A stretch of 64,000 nt of DNA. It comes from Oceanimonas pelagia (lineage in GTDB: Bacteria > Pseudomonadota > Gammaproteobacteria > Enterobacterales > Aeromonadaceae). The stretch's first letter is position 1; each line of letters opens with the position of its first letter. Below the pieces are notes generated by a model. That model searched no databases. It was not told where the DNA came from and worked only from the letters and a program-made list of their open reading frames with translations. A program made the position numbers and the translations under genes. Shown piece by piece: positions 21,209 through 32,517 of this stretch. The stretch spans positions 2,595,001-2,659,000 of the forward strand of contig NZ_CP118224.1 in NCBI RefSeq assembly GCF_030849025.1, read 5' to 3'.

Positions 21209-22153
21209 TTATTCTTTTGTTTGCCGCCAGGCCCGTTGCACACGGTCAACCAGTTGCCGACCCGCATCCTTGTCGTCGGTGTCGAGCCAGATCAGCCCGG
21301 GCCAGCCCCTGAGCCAGGTTAACTGCCGTTTGGCCAGCTGGCGGGTGGCCGCAATGCCGCGCTGCACCATTTCATCATAGCCAACATTGCCGGCCAGGTA
21401 ATCCCACATTTGCCGGTAGCCCACACAGCGAATGGAGGGCAGATCGGGATGCAGATCGCCGCGCTGATACAGGGCCCTCACTTCCTGCTCAAAGCCCTGC
21501 TCCAGCATCAGCTGAAACCGCTCGGCAATGCGCCGGTGCAGCTCGGCCCGCTCGGCGGGTGCAATCGCAAACTGTAACACTTTGTAAGGCAAGGGATCAC
21601 CCTTGCTTTCCGTCAATTCTGTGAGCGTTTTACCGGAAATACGAAAAACTTCCAGCGCCCGGGACAGCCGCTGCGGATCGTTGGGATGAATGCGCGCCGC
21701 CGCCACCGGATCGATGGCCGCCAGCTGCTGATGCAGGGCCTGCCAGCCCCGCTCGGCGGCCTCACGCTCGATGCCGGCACGCACGTCAGGGTCGGCCGAG
21801 GGCAACGGCGACAGCCCTTCCAGCAACGCCTTGAAATAAAGCATGGTGCCACCCACCAGCAACGGAATGCGGCCGGCTTTGGTACTCTCCGCCATGGCGG
21901 CCAGGGCGTCGCGGCGAAAGTCGGCGGCGGAATAGGCCTCGCGCGGATCGATAAGATCGATCAGCCGGTGCGGCGTGGCCGCCAGCTCCTCGGCCGTGGG
22001 CTTGGCTGTGCCGATGTTCATGCCCTTGTACACCAGAGCCGAATCGACACTGATGATGTCGCAGGGCAGCTGACGGCACAATTCCATGGCCAGGCCGGTC
22101 TTGCCCGACGCGGTCGGCCCCATCAGGAATATCGCCGGGGGCTTAGTCCCCAT
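21209..22153 (-). CDS. miaA: tRNA dimethylallyltransferase MiaA
   Basis: Transfers a dimethylallyl group to A37 of tRNAs reading UNN codons. The 314-residue product has P-loop [11 protein letters not shown] at residues 12-22, [17 protein letters not shown] near 37 and the segment [14 protein letters not shown] near 240. Its start overlaps the mutL end by 11 bp. The order mutL-miaA-hfq is that of E. coli. Confidence 0.96.
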   Translation of the reverse strand: MGTKPPAIFLMGPTASGKTGLAMELCRQLPCDIISVDSALVYKGMNIGTAKPTAEELAATPHRLIDLIDPREAYSAADFRRDALAAMAESTKAGRIPLLVGGTMLYFKALLEGLSPLPSADPDVRAGIEREAAERGWQALHQQLAAIDPVAAARIHPNDPQRLSRALEVFRISGKTLTELTESKGDPLPYKVLQFAIAPAERAELHRRIAERFQLMLEQGFEQEVRALYQRGDLHPDLPSIRCVGYRQMWDYLAGNVGYDEMVQRGIAATRQLAKRQLTWLRGWPGLIWLDTDDKDAGRQLVDRVQRAWRQTKE

Positions 22154-23927
22154 GTGTCCACCTGTTCAGTTGGGGTTCCATGTCCACCGGACGCAGAAAG
22201 TCCGGCGGGGCTTCAGTCAGTTCGGGAATCAGCCGTTGCCACAGGGCCGTGGCCCGGCGCCAGCTCCAGTCCTCGTGGATGGCGGCCTGCTGCGTCAGCC
22301 ACCGGCACAGGGCCTCGGGCTGGCGGGCATCTTCCTGCTCCAGCCGCGCCAGCAGCTCGGGAAACAACCGGGCCAGATCGGCGTGACGCAGGGGCTGAGG
22401 CACCCGGGTGAGAATAATGGTGTCGCCGGGACCGGTTTTCAACTCGATGCCCAGCTTTTGCAGCAGGGGGCCGTGGGTATTGAGCCGGTCGCCCTGCCGG
22501 CCCGGTAGCGCCAGCCGGATCGGCAGCAACAGCGGCTGGGGGGTCAGCCCCTGCTGCCAGGCCGCCAGCAACGCCCGGCCATCCAGCCAGGCCTGCGCCT
22601 GATTGAGTTCGCACAGCCACAGCCGCCCCCGGTAAAGCACCACCAGAAACCGGTCCCGCTCCAGCAGCAGGGGACCGTCGGCGGGGCCTTCCGCGACCGG
22701 CGGGGACACCGAGGCCGGCGCCGCGGGGTCTGCCTTGGGCAGGGTGGTCATCAGGCTGTCGAGCCCTTGCCACTGTCGCTGGCTGACGCCGCTTTCCCGG
22801 GCCCGCTCCGAACGCTGACCGTAGCCATGGCCGGCGGGCGCGTAACGGGGCGGCGACACCGGCGCCGCATCATAGGCCTCGGCCTCATAGCCGGCGTCCG
22901 GCTCACCGGCAGCAACCGGTGGCGCACCGTGTTCCTCGGCCAGGGTCTGGTGCAGCACCTGATAGATAAAGTCGTGCACCAGCCGGGCCTGGTGAAACCG
23001 CACCTCGTGCTTGGCCGGATGCACATTCACGTCCACTTCATGGGCGTCCAGTTCGAGGTAGAGCACAAAGGCACCGTGGCCCTCGGCCGGCAGCCGGTCG
23101 CCGTAGGCCTGGCGCACCGCGTGGTTGAGCAGTTTGTCGCGCATCATGCGGCCATTGACATAGGTATATTGCAGATCGGGCTGGTTGCGGGCCGCCGAAG
23201 GGGGCGCCAGCCAGCCCCACAGGCGCAGGCCATGGTGCTCGCTGTCGAACTTCAGCGCCGAGGCCACAAAGGCCGGCCCGCATACCGCCGCCAGCCGCTT
23301 GTCGTGCTGGGACGGCAACCTGCCGGCCCGGTACTGGCGCACCGGCTTGCCGTTGTGGCGCAGGATCATGTCCACCTCAAAGCGGCTGAGGGCGATGCGC
23401 CTGAGCACCTCGTCGATATGGCCAAACTCGGTTTTTTCGGTGCGCATAAAACGCCGCCGGGCCGGGGTGTTGAAGAACAGATCTCTCACCTCCACCGTGG
23501 TGCCCGGCGGATGGGACGCCGGCTGCAACTGCACCGCCATGTCCCGGCCCTCGGCCATGGCCTGCCAGGCCTGCTCCTGTTCGGCGGGCCGGGAGGTGAG
23601 CACCAGCCGGGATACCGAGCTGATGGAGGCCAGCGCCTCGCCGCGAAAGCCCAGGCTGAGAATGGCCTCCAGATCTTCCAGACTGCTGACCTTGGAGGTG
23701 GCGTGGCGGGACAGCGCCAGGGTAAGCTCGTCCTTGCCGATGCCGCCGCCATTGTCGCGAATGCGGATCAGCTTGGCACCGCCCTTTTCGATGTCCACCT
23801 CGATGCGGGTGGCGCCGGCGTCCAGGCTGTTTTCCACCAGCTCCTTGACCACGGAGGCTGGGCGTTCCACCACCTCACCGGCGGCAATCTGGTTGGCCAG
23901 CCGGGCCGGCAATATGCGTATTGGCAT
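22143..23927 (-). CDS. mutL: DNA mismatch repair protein MutL
   Basis: GHKL ATPase that couples MutS mismatch recognition to MutH and UvrD. The 594-residue product has motif [17 protein letters not shown] near residue 30, motif [15 protein letters not shown] near 55 and motif [17 protein letters not shown] near 95. A proline- and alanine-rich linker (about 340-400) leads to the C-terminal dimerisation domain. The DQHA(X)2E(X)4E endonuclease motif is absent, consistent with the MutH-type gammaproteobacterial group. It starts 1 bp after amiB ends. Confidence 0.96.
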   Translation of the reverse strand: MPIRILPARLANQIAAGEVVERPASVVKELVENSLDAGATRIEVDIEKGGAKLIRIRDNGGGIGKDELTLALSRHATSKVSSLEDLEAILSLGFRGEALASISSVSRLVLTSRPAEQEQAWQAMAEGRDMAVQLQPASHPPGTTVEVRDLFFNTPARRRFMRTEKTEFGHIDEVLRRIALSRFEVDMILRHNGKPVRQYRAGRLPSQHDKRLAAVCGPAFVASALKFDSEHHGLRLWGWLAPPSAARNQPDLQYTYVNGRMMRDKLLNHAVRQAYGDRLPAEGHGAFVLYLELDAHEVDVNVHPAKHEVRFHQARLVHDFIYQVLHQTLAEEHGAPPVAAGEPDAGYEAEAYDAAPVSPPRYAPAGHGYGQRSERARESGVSQRQWQGLDSLMTTLPKADPAAPASVSPPVAEGPADGPLLLERDRFLVVLYRGRLWLCELNQAQAWLDGRALLAAWQQGLTPQPLLLPIRLALPGRQGDRLNTHGPLLQKLGIELKTGPGDTIILTRVPQPLRHADLARLFPELLARLEQEDARQPEALCRWLTQQAAIHEDWSWRRATALWQRLIPELTEAPPDFLRPVDMEPQLNRWTHGD

Positions 23928-23928
23928 C

Positions 23929-25245
23929 TCAGCTTCCCGGAATGTTCAGCACCTGGCCCACCCGCACCACATCCGAGCTGAGATCGTTGTGGCCCTTGAT
24001 GCGACTGACCGACACCCCATAGCGACGGGCGATCACCGACAGACTTTCGCCGTTTTTCACCGTGTGACGAATGGCGCTGCCGGGGGCGGCACTGGCCGCC
24101 ATCATGGTGCCGTTGGGCGGGTTCTGACGGTAATAGGACTTGATGCCATTGAGCAGCGCCTGAGCAATTTTTTGCTGGTGGGAGGCAGTCAGCAGCAACT
24201 GTTCCTCATGGGGGTTGGAGATAAAGCCGGCCTCGATCAGCAGCGAGGGAATGTCCGGCGACTTCAGCACCGCCAGGCTGGCATGCTCGGGCTTGCGCTT
24301 ATGCAGCCGCACCACCTTGCCCATTTCGGCCAGAATATGTTCGCTGATGGCGTAGCTGTCGGCCCGGGACTTGTCCATCGACAGATCCAGGAAGGTACGG
24401 GTCAGGTAGGGGTTGCCGTCGGTCTGGGAGATCACCTCGCCCACGCCCCCCAGCAGCTCCGACTGACGCTCCTGTTTCTCCAGCCAGCCGGCCATTTCCC
24501 GGTTGGCCCGGTTGGATGACAGCAGCCATACCGAGGCGCCCCGCGGGCCCTGATTGGCCACGCTGTCGGCATGAATGGACAGCAGCAGATCGGCCCTGGC
24601 CTTGCGGGCAATTTCCGAGCGCTTGTTGAGGTTGACATAATAGTCGCCGGTGCGGGTCAATACCGCCCGCATGCCCGGCTCCTTGTTGATGAGATCCGCC
24701 AGCCGGCGGGAAATGGCCAGGGTCACGTGCTTTTCCCGGTTTTTCTTCGGGCCGATGGCTCCCGGGTCTTCGCCGCCGTGGCCGGCATCAATGGCGACCA
24801 CCAGCTCCCGCAGCCCGGCCGGGGCCAGTTTGCGTACCGCCGGGGCGGGTTTGCGGCTCTGATCCTGATAAGGCAGATCGATCACCAGGCGATGACCGTA
24901 TTCTCCCGCCGGGGCCAGCGGAAACACCACCGGCCTGACCGGGGCCTTGAGTTCAAACACCAGCCGGTAGCTGCCGGCCCGGGACGGTTTGCTGTCGCGG
25001 ATGCGGGTCACCAGCTCGCTGCTGTTCTTGATGGCGGCAAAGTTCACCCGGTTTTGGGTTTGCTCCAGATCCACCACCAGCCGGTGCGGGTTGTTCAGCA
25101 TGAAATGATCGAACCGGGGCCTGGCCTGCATGTCGAGCACAATGCGGGTGTTGTCGGGTGAGGGCCAGATACGAATGCCTTCCAGCTGGTTGGCCCAGGC
25201 GCCAATGGAGCACAGCAGGCAAAACAGGGTCAGCAGGGTTCTCAT
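23929..25245 (-). CDS. amiB: N-acetylmuramoyl-L-alanine amidase AmiB-like
   Basis: Periplasmic zinc amidase that splits septal peptidoglycan during daughter-cell separation. The ATG at 25245 gives a signal peptide ([18 protein letters not shown]) and 438 residues. Domains in order are AMIN (about 25-125), Amidase_3 (about 165-385, with [14 protein letters not shown] and the E of [10 protein letters not shown]) and one C-terminal LysM repeat ([17 protein letters not shown] through VLNIPGS). The start overlaps the tsaE stop by ATGA. LysM presence fits AmiB of Vibrio and Aeromonas type. Confidence 0.94.
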   Translation of the reverse strand: MRTLLTLFCLLCSIGAWANQLEGIRIWPSPDNTRIVLDMQARPRFDHFMLNNPHRLVVDLEQTQNRVNFAAIKNSSELVTRIRDSKPSRAGSYRLVFELKAPVRPVVFPLAPAGEYGHRLVIDLPYQDQSRKPAPAVRKLAPAGLRELVVAIDAGHGGEDPGAIGPKKNREKHVTLAISRRLADLINKEPGMRAVLTRTGDYYVNLNKRSEIARKARADLLLSIHADSVANQGPRGASVWLLSSNRANREMAGWLEKQERQSELLGGVGEVISQTDGNPYLTRTFLDLSMDKSRADSYAISEHILAEMGKVVRLHKRKPEHASLAVLKSPDIPSLLIEAGFISNPHEEQLLLTASHQQKIAQALLNGIKSYYRQNPPNGTMMAASAAPGSAIRHTVKNGESLSVIARRYGVSVSRIKGHNDLSSDVVRVGQVLNIPGS

Positions 25246-25709
25246 GCTTGTATCGCCTTCAGCAGTTTGCAACCGGTGTCGGTGTGGGCCTCCAGCAATG
25301 CCTGGCGGGCCTCGCCATAATAGCTGAGGGTAATGTCCAGATCCGGCGGCGGCAGCATGCCCTGGCCTCGTTCCGGCCACTCCACCAGACACAGGCTGTT
25401 GCCACCGAAATAATCGCGAATGCCCATGTACTCCAGCTCTTCCGGATCCGCCAGCCGGTACAGATCAAAGTGATAAATGGCACGGTCGCCACACTGGTAG
25501 GGCTCCACCAGGGTATAAGTGGGGCTTTTTACCTTGCCCTGGTGGCCCAGAGCCTGGATCACGCCCCGGCTGAAGGTGGTTTTGCCCGCACCCAGCTCAC
25601 CATGCAAAAAAATGACACAGGCATCGTCACCGCTTTGGGCCAGGGCGCCCCCCAGCGCCAGGGTGGCGGCTTCATCGGCCAGGGTCAGGGTCAGGCTTGT
25701 TGTTGTCAT
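25242..25709 (-). CDS. tsaE: tRNA threonylcarbamoyladenosine biosynthesis ATPase TsaE
   Basis: ATPase of the TsaBDE complex needed for t6A37 formation in tRNA. The Walker A motif is [14 protein letters not shown] near residue 35, and the later [10 protein letters not shown] and HFDLYRL segments are family signatures. The ATG at 25709 (155 residues) is chosen because CGGA lies at usable spacing; a second ATG two codons upstream (25715) is possible. The gene overlaps the 3' end of nnr by 38 bp, and its stop overlaps the amiB start by 4 bp. Confidence 0.94.
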   Translation of the reverse strand: MTTTSLTLTLADEAATLALGGALAQSGDDACVIFLHGELGAGKTTFSRGVIQALGHQGKVKSPTYTLVEPYQCGDRAIYHFDLYRLADPEELEYMGIRDYFGGNSLCLVEWPERGQGMLPPPDLDITLSYYGEARQALLEAHTDTGCKLLKAIQA

Positions 25710-27189
25710 GTTCATCCGTTCGATTGATAAGACGTCTAATGGGTGTAAGCAAATCCGATGCCAGCATGCCGACCATGCCATGAACGGCGGCCAGATCCCC
25801 GGCTTGAGCATGCAGGCATACCCCCAGCCGGGCCGCGGCCTCGGGAGTCAGGCCCTGGGCCAGCAGGGCGCCGATTATACCAGATAACAAATCGCCCATG
25901 CCTCCCGACGCCATGCCCGGATTGCCATGAGGACACAGCGCCAGCCCCGCTTCACCGGCAATCAGGCTGCCGGCGCCCTTGAGGACCACCACGGCGCCGG
26001 TTTGTTCCCGCAATTGCCGCACCGCGGCGAGCCGGTCGTTTTCCACCTCGGCAACGGTACAGCCCAGCAGGGCCGCGGCTTCCCCCGCGTGAGGCGTGAG
26101 TACCGCATTGGCCGGCACCCTGCCTTGCAGCAGGTGCAGGGCATCGGCGTCGAGCACCATGGGCTTGCCGGCGCTCAGGGCCGCTGCCAGCAGTGCCCGG
26201 CTCCAGTCATCCCGGCCCAGCCCCGGGCCCAGCACCAGGGCATGGGCCCATTCCCACTGGTCAAAACCGGGAAAGCCGGCGGTCATCAGCTCGGGCCGGG
26301 TCAGATTGAGAAACGGCACATGCTCGGGGTGGCTTACCAGCCGCACCAGACCGGTGCCACAGCGCAGCGCCGCCTCCCCCGCCAGCCGAATGGCGCCGCT
26401 CATGCCCGCATGGCCGCCCGCCACCAGCAGCCGGCCGGCCTCCCCCTTGTGGGCGGCACGCCGGCGTTGCGGCCAGAAAGCGCGTTGCGCCTCCCAGTGC
26501 AACAGTTGCAGCGCCGGAGTCTGCCCCAACCGGTGCTGAATGCCCAGATCCGCCAGCCATACCTGGCCGCACACATCCGGCCCCCGGCCGGTGAGCAGGC
26601 CGGGCTTGAGCCCGACAAAACTGAGGGTGACATCGGCCGCCACTGCCTCGGCGGGAATGTGACCGTTGTCGGCGCACAGCCCCGAAGGCAGATCCACCGC
26701 CAGCACCGGCACGCGCAAGCGATTGATGGCGGCAATGTGCCGTTGGGCCGGCTCTCTGGGCTCGCCGCTGAGGCCGGTGCCGAACAGGGCGTCGATCACC
26801 AGATCCGGCTGCCCCTGCAAGGCTTCCAGGGTCTCGATGGCGCCGCCGTCGGCCCGGTAGTGATCCCGGGCGGTGGCAGCGTCGCCGGTGAGCGCCTCGG
26901 CATCCCCCAGCTGTACCAGTTGCACGCGAAGGCCGGCGGCCCGAGCCAGCCGGGCCACCACATAGCCGTCACCGCCGTTGTTGCCGCCGCCGCAGAATAC
27001 CCACCAGTGCCGGGCCTGTGGCCATTGCCGGCGGGCCAGCTCAAAGGCGGCCAGACCGGCCCGGGACATCAACTCGAACAGGGTCATGCCCATGGCCGCG
27101 GCGGCCTGCCGCTCGCCCTGCTTGATCTGCTCCGGCAGCCAGATCCCTTGTGTTAAACTATGGGGCTTTTCCAGACCGGTAATGCTCAT
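25672..27189 (-). CDS. nnr: bifunctional NAD(P)H-hydrate epimerase/dehydratase Nnr
   Basis: Repairs damaged hydrated NADH and NADPH. The 505-residue product has an N-terminal YjeF_N epimerase domain ([19 protein letters not shown] near residue 65, [10 protein letters not shown] near 130). A C-terminal ribokinase-like ADP-dependent dehydratase domain follows, with [25 protein letters not shown] near 435. ATG at 27189 gives the expected short lead-in before the conserved tryptophan. This start codon lies back to back with that of queG, sharing two base pairs on opposite strands. It heads the minus-strand superoperon. Confidence 0.94.
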   Translation of the reverse strand: MSITGLEKPHSLTQGIWLPEQIKQGERQAAAAMGMTLFELMSRAGLAAFELARRQWPQARHWWVFCGGGNNGGDGYVVARLARAAGLRVQLVQLGDAEALTGDAATARDHYRADGGAIETLEALQGQPDLVIDALFGTGLSGEPREPAQRHIAAINRLRVPVLAVDLPSGLCADNGHIPAEAVAADVTLSFVGLKPGLLTGRGPDVCGQVWLADLGIQHRLGQTPALQLLHWEAQRAFWPQRRRAAHKGEAGRLLVAGGHAGMSGAIRLAGEAALRCGTGLVRLVSHPEHVPFLNLTRPELMTAGFPGFDQWEWAHALVLGPGLGRDDWSRALLAAALSAGKPMVLDADALHLLQGRVPANAVLTPHAGEAAALLGCTVAEVENDRLAAVRQLREQTGAVVVLKGAGSLIAGEAGLALCPHGNPGMASGGMGDLLSGIIGALLAQGLTPEAAARLGVCLHAQAGDLAAVHGMVGMLASDLLTPIRRLINRTDEHDNNKPDPDPGR

Positions 27190-28318
27190 GACCACTCCCG
27201 ATTTTGCTGCGTTGGCTCACGATATCAAGCTCTGGGCGGCAGAGCTAGGCTTTGACCAGGCCGGCATTACCGGCACCGATTTGAGTGACCATGAACCCTT
27301 GCTGGCCGACTGGCTGGACAAGGGCTATCACGGCGACATGGACTACATGGCCCGCCATGGCATGATGCGTGCCCGTCCTCACGAACTGCTGCCGGGCACC
27401 CTGCGGGTGATTTCGGTACGCATGAACTATCTGCCCGAGCACGCGGCCATTGCCCATGTGCTGAGCGACCCGGACAAGGGCTACATCAGTCGCTACGCTC
27501 TGGGCCGGGATTACCACAAGGTGCTGCGCAACCGGCTGAAGAAGCTGGCCGATAAAATAGAATGTCGCGCCGGTGAGCTGGTGGCCCGCCCCTTTGTGGA
27601 CTCGGCCCCGCTGCTGGAACGGCCGCTGGCGGTAAATGCCGGCCTGGGCTGGACCGGCAAGCACTCGCTGGTGATCAACCGCGAGCAGGGCTCCTTTTTC
27701 TTTCTGGGCGAACTGCTGGTCAACCTGCCGCTGCCGGTGGACCAGCCGGAAACGGAAGAAGGCTGCGGCAAGTGCGTGGCCTGCCTGACCATCTGCCCCA
27801 CCCAGGCCATTGTGGAACCCTATGTGGTGGACGCCCGCCGCTGCATTTCCTACCTCACCATCGAGCTGGACGGCCCCATTCCGGAAGAATTTCGCCCGCT
27901 GATGGGCAACCGCATTTACGGCTGCGACGACTGCCAGCTAATCTGCCCCTGGAACCGCTTTGCCAACGCCAGCCGGGAGCCGGACTTTGCCGCCCGGGCA
28001 CCGTTGCATGCGCCGCAACTGCTGGCGCTGTTTGAATGGAGCGAGGCCCATTTTCTGAAAATGACCGAAGGCAGTCCCATTCGCCGCATCGGCCATCGGC
28101 GCTGGCTGCGCAACATCGCCGTGGCCCTGGGCAACGCCCCGGCCAGCCCCATGGTGGTGTTTGCCCTGGAGCAAAAACGGGACGAGGTGGATGACATGGT
28201 GCGGGAGCACATCGACTGGGCCCTGGCGCAACAGGCCGACAAGCTGGCCCGTCAGGATCGCAAGACCGCCCGGCTGATCCGCGCCGTGGACAAGGGCATG
28301 CCAGCTCACGCCCGCTAA
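27188..28318 (+). CDS. queG: epoxyqueuosine reductase QueG
   Basis: Cobalamin- and iron-sulfur-dependent enzyme that reduces epoxyqueuosine to queuosine in tRNA, the last step of the pathway. The 376-residue product carries two [4Fe-4S] clusters: CGKCVACLTICPTQAI near residue 190 and CDDCQLICPWNRF near 245. The C-terminal EGSPIRRIGHRRWLRNIAVALGNAP belongs to the HEAT-like domain. ATG at 27188 fits the E. coli N terminus; an in-frame ATG at 27182 exists. It is divergent from nnr as in E. coli and is followed by bluB after 39 bp. Confidence 0.95.
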   Translation: MTTPDFAALAHDIKLWAAELGFDQAGITGTDLSDHEPLLADWLDKGYHGDMDYMARHGMMRARPHELLPGTLRVISVRMNYLPEHAAIAHVLSDPDKGYISRYALGRDYHKVLRNRLKKLADKIECRAGELVARPFVDSAPLLERPLAVNAGLGWTGKHSLVINREQGSFFFLGELLVNLPLPVDQPETEEGCGKCVACLTICPTQAIVEPYVVDARRCISYLTIELDGPIPEEFRPLMGNRIYGCDDCQLICPWNRFANASREPDFAARAPLHAPQLLALFEWSEAHFLKMTEGSPIRRIGHRRWLRNIAVALGNAPASPMVVFALEQKRDEVDDMVREHIDWALAQQADKLARQDRKTARLIRAVDKGMPAHAR

Positions 28319-28357
28319 CCGCGGTTACCGAATAACCCAAAACCTGACATAAATACC

Positions 28358-29011
28358 ATGACTTCCCGACTGTTTTCCCAGGACGAGCGCCGCCTGCTCG
28401 AAGAAATCATCATCCACCGGCGGGATATCCGCGGCAATCGCTTTACCGCTCAGCCGGTCTCGGACGAGGCAATAGAAACGCTGCTGCTGGCGGCTCTGCA
28501 TGCTCCTTCGGTCGGCTTTTCCCAACCCTGGGAATTTGTGGTGGTGCGCGATCCGGCCGTCAAGCAACAGGTGGCGGCGAGTTTTCAGCAAGAAAATGAG
28601 CGGGAGGCCACCCGCTTTGAGGATGCCCGCCAGGCGGCGTACCGCCGGCTGAAACTGGAAGGCATTACCGAGGCCCCGGTCAATCTGGCGGTTTTCTACA
28701 AGCCGGTGCAACAGCCGGTGCTGGGCCAGACCGCCATGCCGGAAATGGGGCCTTACAGCGTGGTGTGCGCGGTGCAGAACATGTGGCTGATGGCCCGGGC
28801 GCTGAATCTGGGCATGGGCTGGGTCAGTATTGTCGATCCGGAACGCGTGAAAGAGCTGCTGCAGGCTCCACCGCACAACCGGCTGGTGGCCTATCTCTGC
28901 ATTGGCCATGTGACCGAATTTCCGGCCACACCGGAACTGGAAAGCCTGCGCTGGGAAAAACGCAAACAGCTGGAGCAGGTGGTGTTCAGTGAAGGCTACG
29001 GTGACCGATAA
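28358..29011 (+). CDS. bluB: 5,6-dimethylbenzimidazole synthase BluB
   Basis: Nitroreductase-fold enzyme that converts reduced FMN with oxygen into 5,6-dimethylbenzimidazole, the lower ligand of cobalamin. The 217-residue product shows the family pattern: HRRDIRGNRF near residue 20, LLAALHAPSVGFSQPWEFVVV near 45, MGPYSVVCAVQNMWLMARALNLGMGWVSI near 130 and YLCIGHVTEFP near 185. It sits 39 bp after queG with no terminator between, so it is probably co-transcribed. A different flavin nitroreductase is possible but the overall pattern is BluB. Confidence 0.88.
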   Translation: MTSRLFSQDERRLLEEIIIHRRDIRGNRFTAQPVSDEAIETLLLAALHAPSVGFSQPWEFVVVRDPAVKQQVAASFQQENEREATRFEDARQAAYRRLKLEGITEAPVNLAVFYKPVQQPVLGQTAMPEMGPYSVVCAVQNMWLMARALNLGMGWVSIVDPERVKELLQAPPHNRLVAYLCIGHVTEFPATPELESLRWEKRKQLEQVVFSEGYGDR

Positions 29012-29025
29012 GATCCCTGAACGCA

Positions 29026-29050
29026 AAAAGCCGACACTAGGTCGGCTTTT
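29026..29050. terminator. bidirectional terminator between bluB and the tRNA-Gly array
   Basis: AAAAGCCGAC-ACTAG-GTCGGCTTTT. On the plus strand it ends bluB, and on the minus strand it ends the tRNA transcript 6 bp past the last CCA. Confidence 0.88.
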
Positions 29051-29055
29051 CAATT

Positions 29056-29131
<76 letters not shown>

Positions 29132-29267
29132 GTAAACTTTCAGCTTGTGCATGGAGTCGCCGTGCGACCCTCATCAACTTCAGCAAGGTCAAGCTCTGTA
29201 TCGGATGAGCTATTCCCGCATTTAAGCTTTATAGATACCGTTCTGGTGAAACGACATCGTTGTAATC

Positions 29268-29343
<76 letters not shown>

Positions 29344-29479
29344 GTAAACTTTCAGCTTGTGCATGGAGTCGCCGTGCGACCCTCATCAACTTCAGCAAGG
29401 TCAAGCTCTGTATCGGCTGAGCTATTCCCGCATTTAAGCGTTATAGATACCGTTCTGGTGAAACGACATCGTTGTAATC

Positions 29480-29555
<76 letters not shown>

Positions 29556-29691
29556 GTAAACTTTCAGCTTGTGCATGGAGTCGCCGTGCGACCCTCATCA
29601 ACTTCAGCAAGGTCAAGCTCTGTGTCAGCTGAGCTATTCCCGCATTTAAGCTTTATAGATACCGTTCTGGTGAAACGTTATCGTTGTAATC

Positions 29692-29767
<76 letters not shown>

Positions 29768-29843
29768 AATGGCTTTACCGTGAAAGCTTTTGTAACCGTA
29801 GCCAGCGGTTTGCTTCGCATTTCCTCTTGGCTACGGGAGGCGA

Positions 29844-29871
29844 ATTATAAGCACGCCCCGATCGAATGCAA
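29844..29871 (-). promoter_or_regulatory. strong promoter of the tRNA-Gly array
   Basis: Minus-strand -35 TTGCAT (29866-29871) and perfect -10 TATAAT (29844-29849) with a 16-bp spacer. They are followed by a GC-rich discriminator (TCGCCTCCCG), typical of stringently controlled stable-RNA promoters. The position fits a leader of about 70 nt before copy 4. Confidence 0.85.
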
Positions 29872-29941
29872 GCCTTTTTTCGAGCCCGATTACCGTTTGC
29901 CGAAAATGTCGCCAGAAGACCAAAAGGCGTGCGAAACCGGG

Positions 29942-30487
29942 TTAAATGGTGAACACATGCTGGCGATAGAACTGCAGCTCGGCAATGGACTCGCGAATGT
30001 CGTCCAGCGCCTGGTGACTGCCCTTTTTGGTGAACTGTTCCAATAACGCCGGCTGCCAGCGGCGCACCAGCTCCTTGATGGTGCTCACATCCACATTGCG
30101 GTAGTGAAAGAAGGCTTCCAGCTCCGGCATGTGCCGGGCCAGAAAGCGCCGGTCCTGGCCAATGGAGTTGCCGCACAGGGGCGAGCTGCCCTGCGGCACC
30201 CACTGGCGCAAAAAGGCCAGGGTCTGCGCCACCGCATCGGCTTCGGTAATGGTGCTGGCTTTAACCCGTGCCACCAGACCGGAGCCGGTGTGAGTGCGCA
30301 CATTCCAGTCGTCCATTTTACCCAGCTCCGCCTCGCTCTGGTGAATGGCCAGCACCGGCCCTTCCGCCAGAATGTTCAGCTCCTTGTCGGTAACAATGCT
30401 GGCAATTTCAATAATGCGGTGTTCGTCGGGCTCCAGACCGGTCATTTCCAGATCGATCCATACCAGGTTTTCGGCACTTTGGCTCAT
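29942..30487 (-). CDS. orn: oligoribonuclease
   Basis: 3'-5' exoribonuclease that degrades 2-5 nt RNAs, including linear pGpG. The 181-residue product has DEDDh exonuclease motifs: [21 protein letters not shown] at residue 10 (DxE), [13 protein letters not shown] near 105 and the H-D pair in [17 protein letters not shown] near 157. It lies upstream of the tRNA-Gly array and divergent from rsgA, as in E. coli. Confidence 0.96.
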   Translation of the reverse strand: MSQSAENLVWIDLEMTGLEPDEHRIIEIASIVTDKELNILAEGPVLAIHQSEAELGKMDDWNVRTHTGSGLVARVKASTITEADAVAQTLAFLRQWVPQGSSPLCGNSIGQDRRFLARHMPELEAFFHYRNVDVSTIKELVRRWQPALLEQFTKKGSHQALDDIRESIAELQFYRQHVFTI

Positions 30488-30576
30488 GGGTTGCTTTCCT
30501 GCGGCTTGGCAATTGAGGACAAGGTTGAACGGGAAAGTGTATCATAGCCGGCAGTGAAAACAGGTTCGAGGACAGC

Positions 30577-31611
30577 GTGACCAAGAAGAAACGCCTGAGC
30601 AAAGGCCAGAAACGCCGTGTAAGCGACAACCACAGCCGCCGGCTGAAAAAGCAGCAGGCCGAGGTGATCGACGACACTCTGCTGGGCCCGCCCCAGGAAG
30701 GGGTGGTGATCAGCCGTTTTGGCCAGCATGCCGATATTGAAGACAGCGAAGGCGGCATCCATCGCTGCAACCTGCGCCGCACCATTGGCTCCCTGGTGAC
30801 CGGCGACCGGGTGGTGTGGCGCCCGGGCACCGACGCCCTGCAGGGCATCAGCGGTGTGGTGGAGGCGGTGCACCCGCGTGCCACCGTACTGACCCGCCCC
30901 GACTATTACGACGGCATCAAGCCGGTGGCCGCCAATATCGATCAGATTGTGGTGGTCTCCGCCGTGCTGCCGGAGCTGAGCTGCCATATTATCGACCGCT
31001 ACCTGGTGGCCGCCGAAGACGTGGAGATGCCCCCCATGCTGGTGCTCAACAAGGTGGATCTGCTGAGCGACGTGCAACGCCGTGACGCCGAGCGCGATCT
31101 GCAGCGCTACCGCGACATCGGCTACCGGGTGCTGCTGGTGAGCTGCGATACCGGCGAAGGGCTGAACGAGCTGCAACAGGCGCTGAGCAGCCATACCAGC
31201 ATCTTTGTGGGCCAGTCCGGGGTGGGCAAATCCTCGCTGGTGAACGCCGTCATGCCCCATGTGGAGGCCCAGACCGGGGCCGTGTCCGACAACTCGGGCC
31301 TGGGCCAGCACACCACCACCACCGCCCGGCTGTATCACTTTCCCTCCGGCGGCTCGTTAATCGACTCCCCCGGCATTCGCGAGTTTTCCCTCTGGCATCT
31401 GGAGCCCGAGCGGGTGGCCTGGTGTTTTCGCGAGTTTCGCGATTACCTGGGCGGCTGCCGCTTTCGCGACTGCAAGCATGGCGCCGACCCCGGCTGCCTG
31501 TTGCAGCAAGCCGCTGCCGACGGCCGCATTCACCCGGAGCGACTCGAGAGCTACCACCGCATTATGAACGCCATGGCGGACAAACCCGACCGCTATCATC
31601 CCAATTCCTGA
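30577..31611 (+). CDS. rsgA: small ribosomal subunit biogenesis GTPase RsgA
   Basis: Circularly permuted GTPase that tests the decoding centre of maturing 30S subunits. The 344-residue product has an N-terminal basic extension and OB fold, then G4 LNKVDLL near residue 160 ahead of G1 [12 protein letters not shown] near 212 and G3 DSPGIREF near 265, which is the permuted order. A C-terminal zinc finger ([16 protein letters not shown]) follows. The start is GTG, preceded by GAGGA. psd follows after 18 bp. Confidence 0.95.
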   Translation: MTKKKRLSKGQKRRVSDNHSRRLKKQQAEVIDDTLLGPPQEGVVISRFGQHADIEDSEGGIHRCNLRRTIGSLVTGDRVVWRPGTDALQGISGVVEAVHPRATVLTRPDYYDGIKPVAANIDQIVVVSAVLPELSCHIIDRYLVAAEDVEMPPMLVLNKVDLLSDVQRRDAERDLQRYRDIGYRVLLVSCDTGEGLNELQQALSSHTSIFVGQSGVGKSSLVNAVMPHVEAQTGAVSDNSGLGQHTTTTARLYHFPSGGSLIDSPGIREFSLWHLEPERVAWCFREFRDYLGGCRFRDCKHGADPGCLLQQAAADGRIHPERLESYHRIMNAMADKPDRYHPNS

Positions 31612-31629
31612 CCGTGTGAACTCAGAAGA

Positions 31630-32487
31630 ATGAAAGACCATTTCAAGATTTTGCTGCAATACTTGCTGCCCAAGCACCTGCTGTCCCGCCTGGTGGGCAA
31701 GCTCGCCGCCGCCGAGGCCGGTGTGCTGACCCAGTGGCTGATTAAAACCTTTATTCGCCGCTACCGCGTGGACATGAGCGAAGCCGTTCATTCCGACCCC
31801 GGCCATTACAAAAGCTTCAACGACTTCTTTACCCGGCCCCTGAAAGACGGCGTGCGTCCGCTGGTGGACGGCGACGAAGTGCTGGCCATGCCGGTGGACG
31901 GCGCCATCAGCCAGCTGGCGTCCATTGAACAGGGCCGCATCATTCAGGCCAAGGGCCACGACTACAGTGCCCGCGCCCTGCTGGGCGGTGACAAGGCCCT
32001 GGCCACGCCCTTTATGGGCGGCGACTTCGCCACTATCTACCTGGCACCGCGGGACTATCACCGCATTCACATGCCCCTCGACGGCGTGCTCAGAACCATG
32101 GTGTACGTGCCCGGCGAGCTGTTCTCGGTCAACCCGCTCACCGCCTCGCGCGTGCCCGAACTGTTTGCCCGCAACGAGCGGGTGGTGTGCATTTTTGACA
32201 CTCAGGCCGGCCCCATGGCCATGGTGCTGGTGGGCGCCACCATCGTCGCCAGCATTGAAACCGTCTGGGCCGGCACCGTGACCCCGCCCCCGGGCAAGCG
32301 GGTGCAGCGCTGGGACTACGATGCCGATACCGCGCCGCGCCTGGCCAAGGGGGAGGAAATGGGCCGGTTCAAGCTGGGCAGTACCGTGGTGTGCCTGTTC
32401 GGGCCCAATGCCGTGGCACTTAACGACACACTGGCTCCCGGCACCCCCACCCGCATGGGCACCGAGTTTGGCCGCCTGGTGAACTGA
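31630..32487 (+). CDS. psd: phosphatidylserine decarboxylase
   Basis: Pyruvoyl enzyme converting phosphatidylserine to phosphatidylethanolamine at the inner membrane. The 285-residue proenzyme contains the self-cleavage motif LGST in [10 protein letters not shown] near residue 252, so the serine would become the pyruvoyl group of the small alpha chain. [10 protein letters not shown] near residue 63 and [11 protein letters not shown] near 142 are family signatures. The order rsgA-psd-mscM is that of E. coli. Confidence 0.96.
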   Translation: MKDHFKILLQYLLPKHLLSRLVGKLAAAEAGVLTQWLIKTFIRRYRVDMSEAVHSDPGHYKSFNDFFTRPLKDGVRPLVDGDEVLAMPVDGAISQLASIEQGRIIQAKGHDYSARALLGGDKALATPFMGGDFATIYLAPRDYHRIHMPLDGVLRTMVYVPGELFSVNPLTASRVPELFARNERVVCIFDTQAGPMAMVLVGATIVASIETVWAGTVTPPPGKRVQRWDYDADTAPRLAKGEEMGRFKLGSTVVCLFGPNAVALNDTLAPGTPTRMGTEFGRLVN

Positions 32488-32517
32488 TTCGAACAAGCCT
32501 GATTGAGAGACGCCGCC

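Noticed and set aside
32503-32517. TTG start for mscM at 32503
   Set aside because: It overlaps the likely ribosome-binding site (GAGAGA) of the GTG at 32518.
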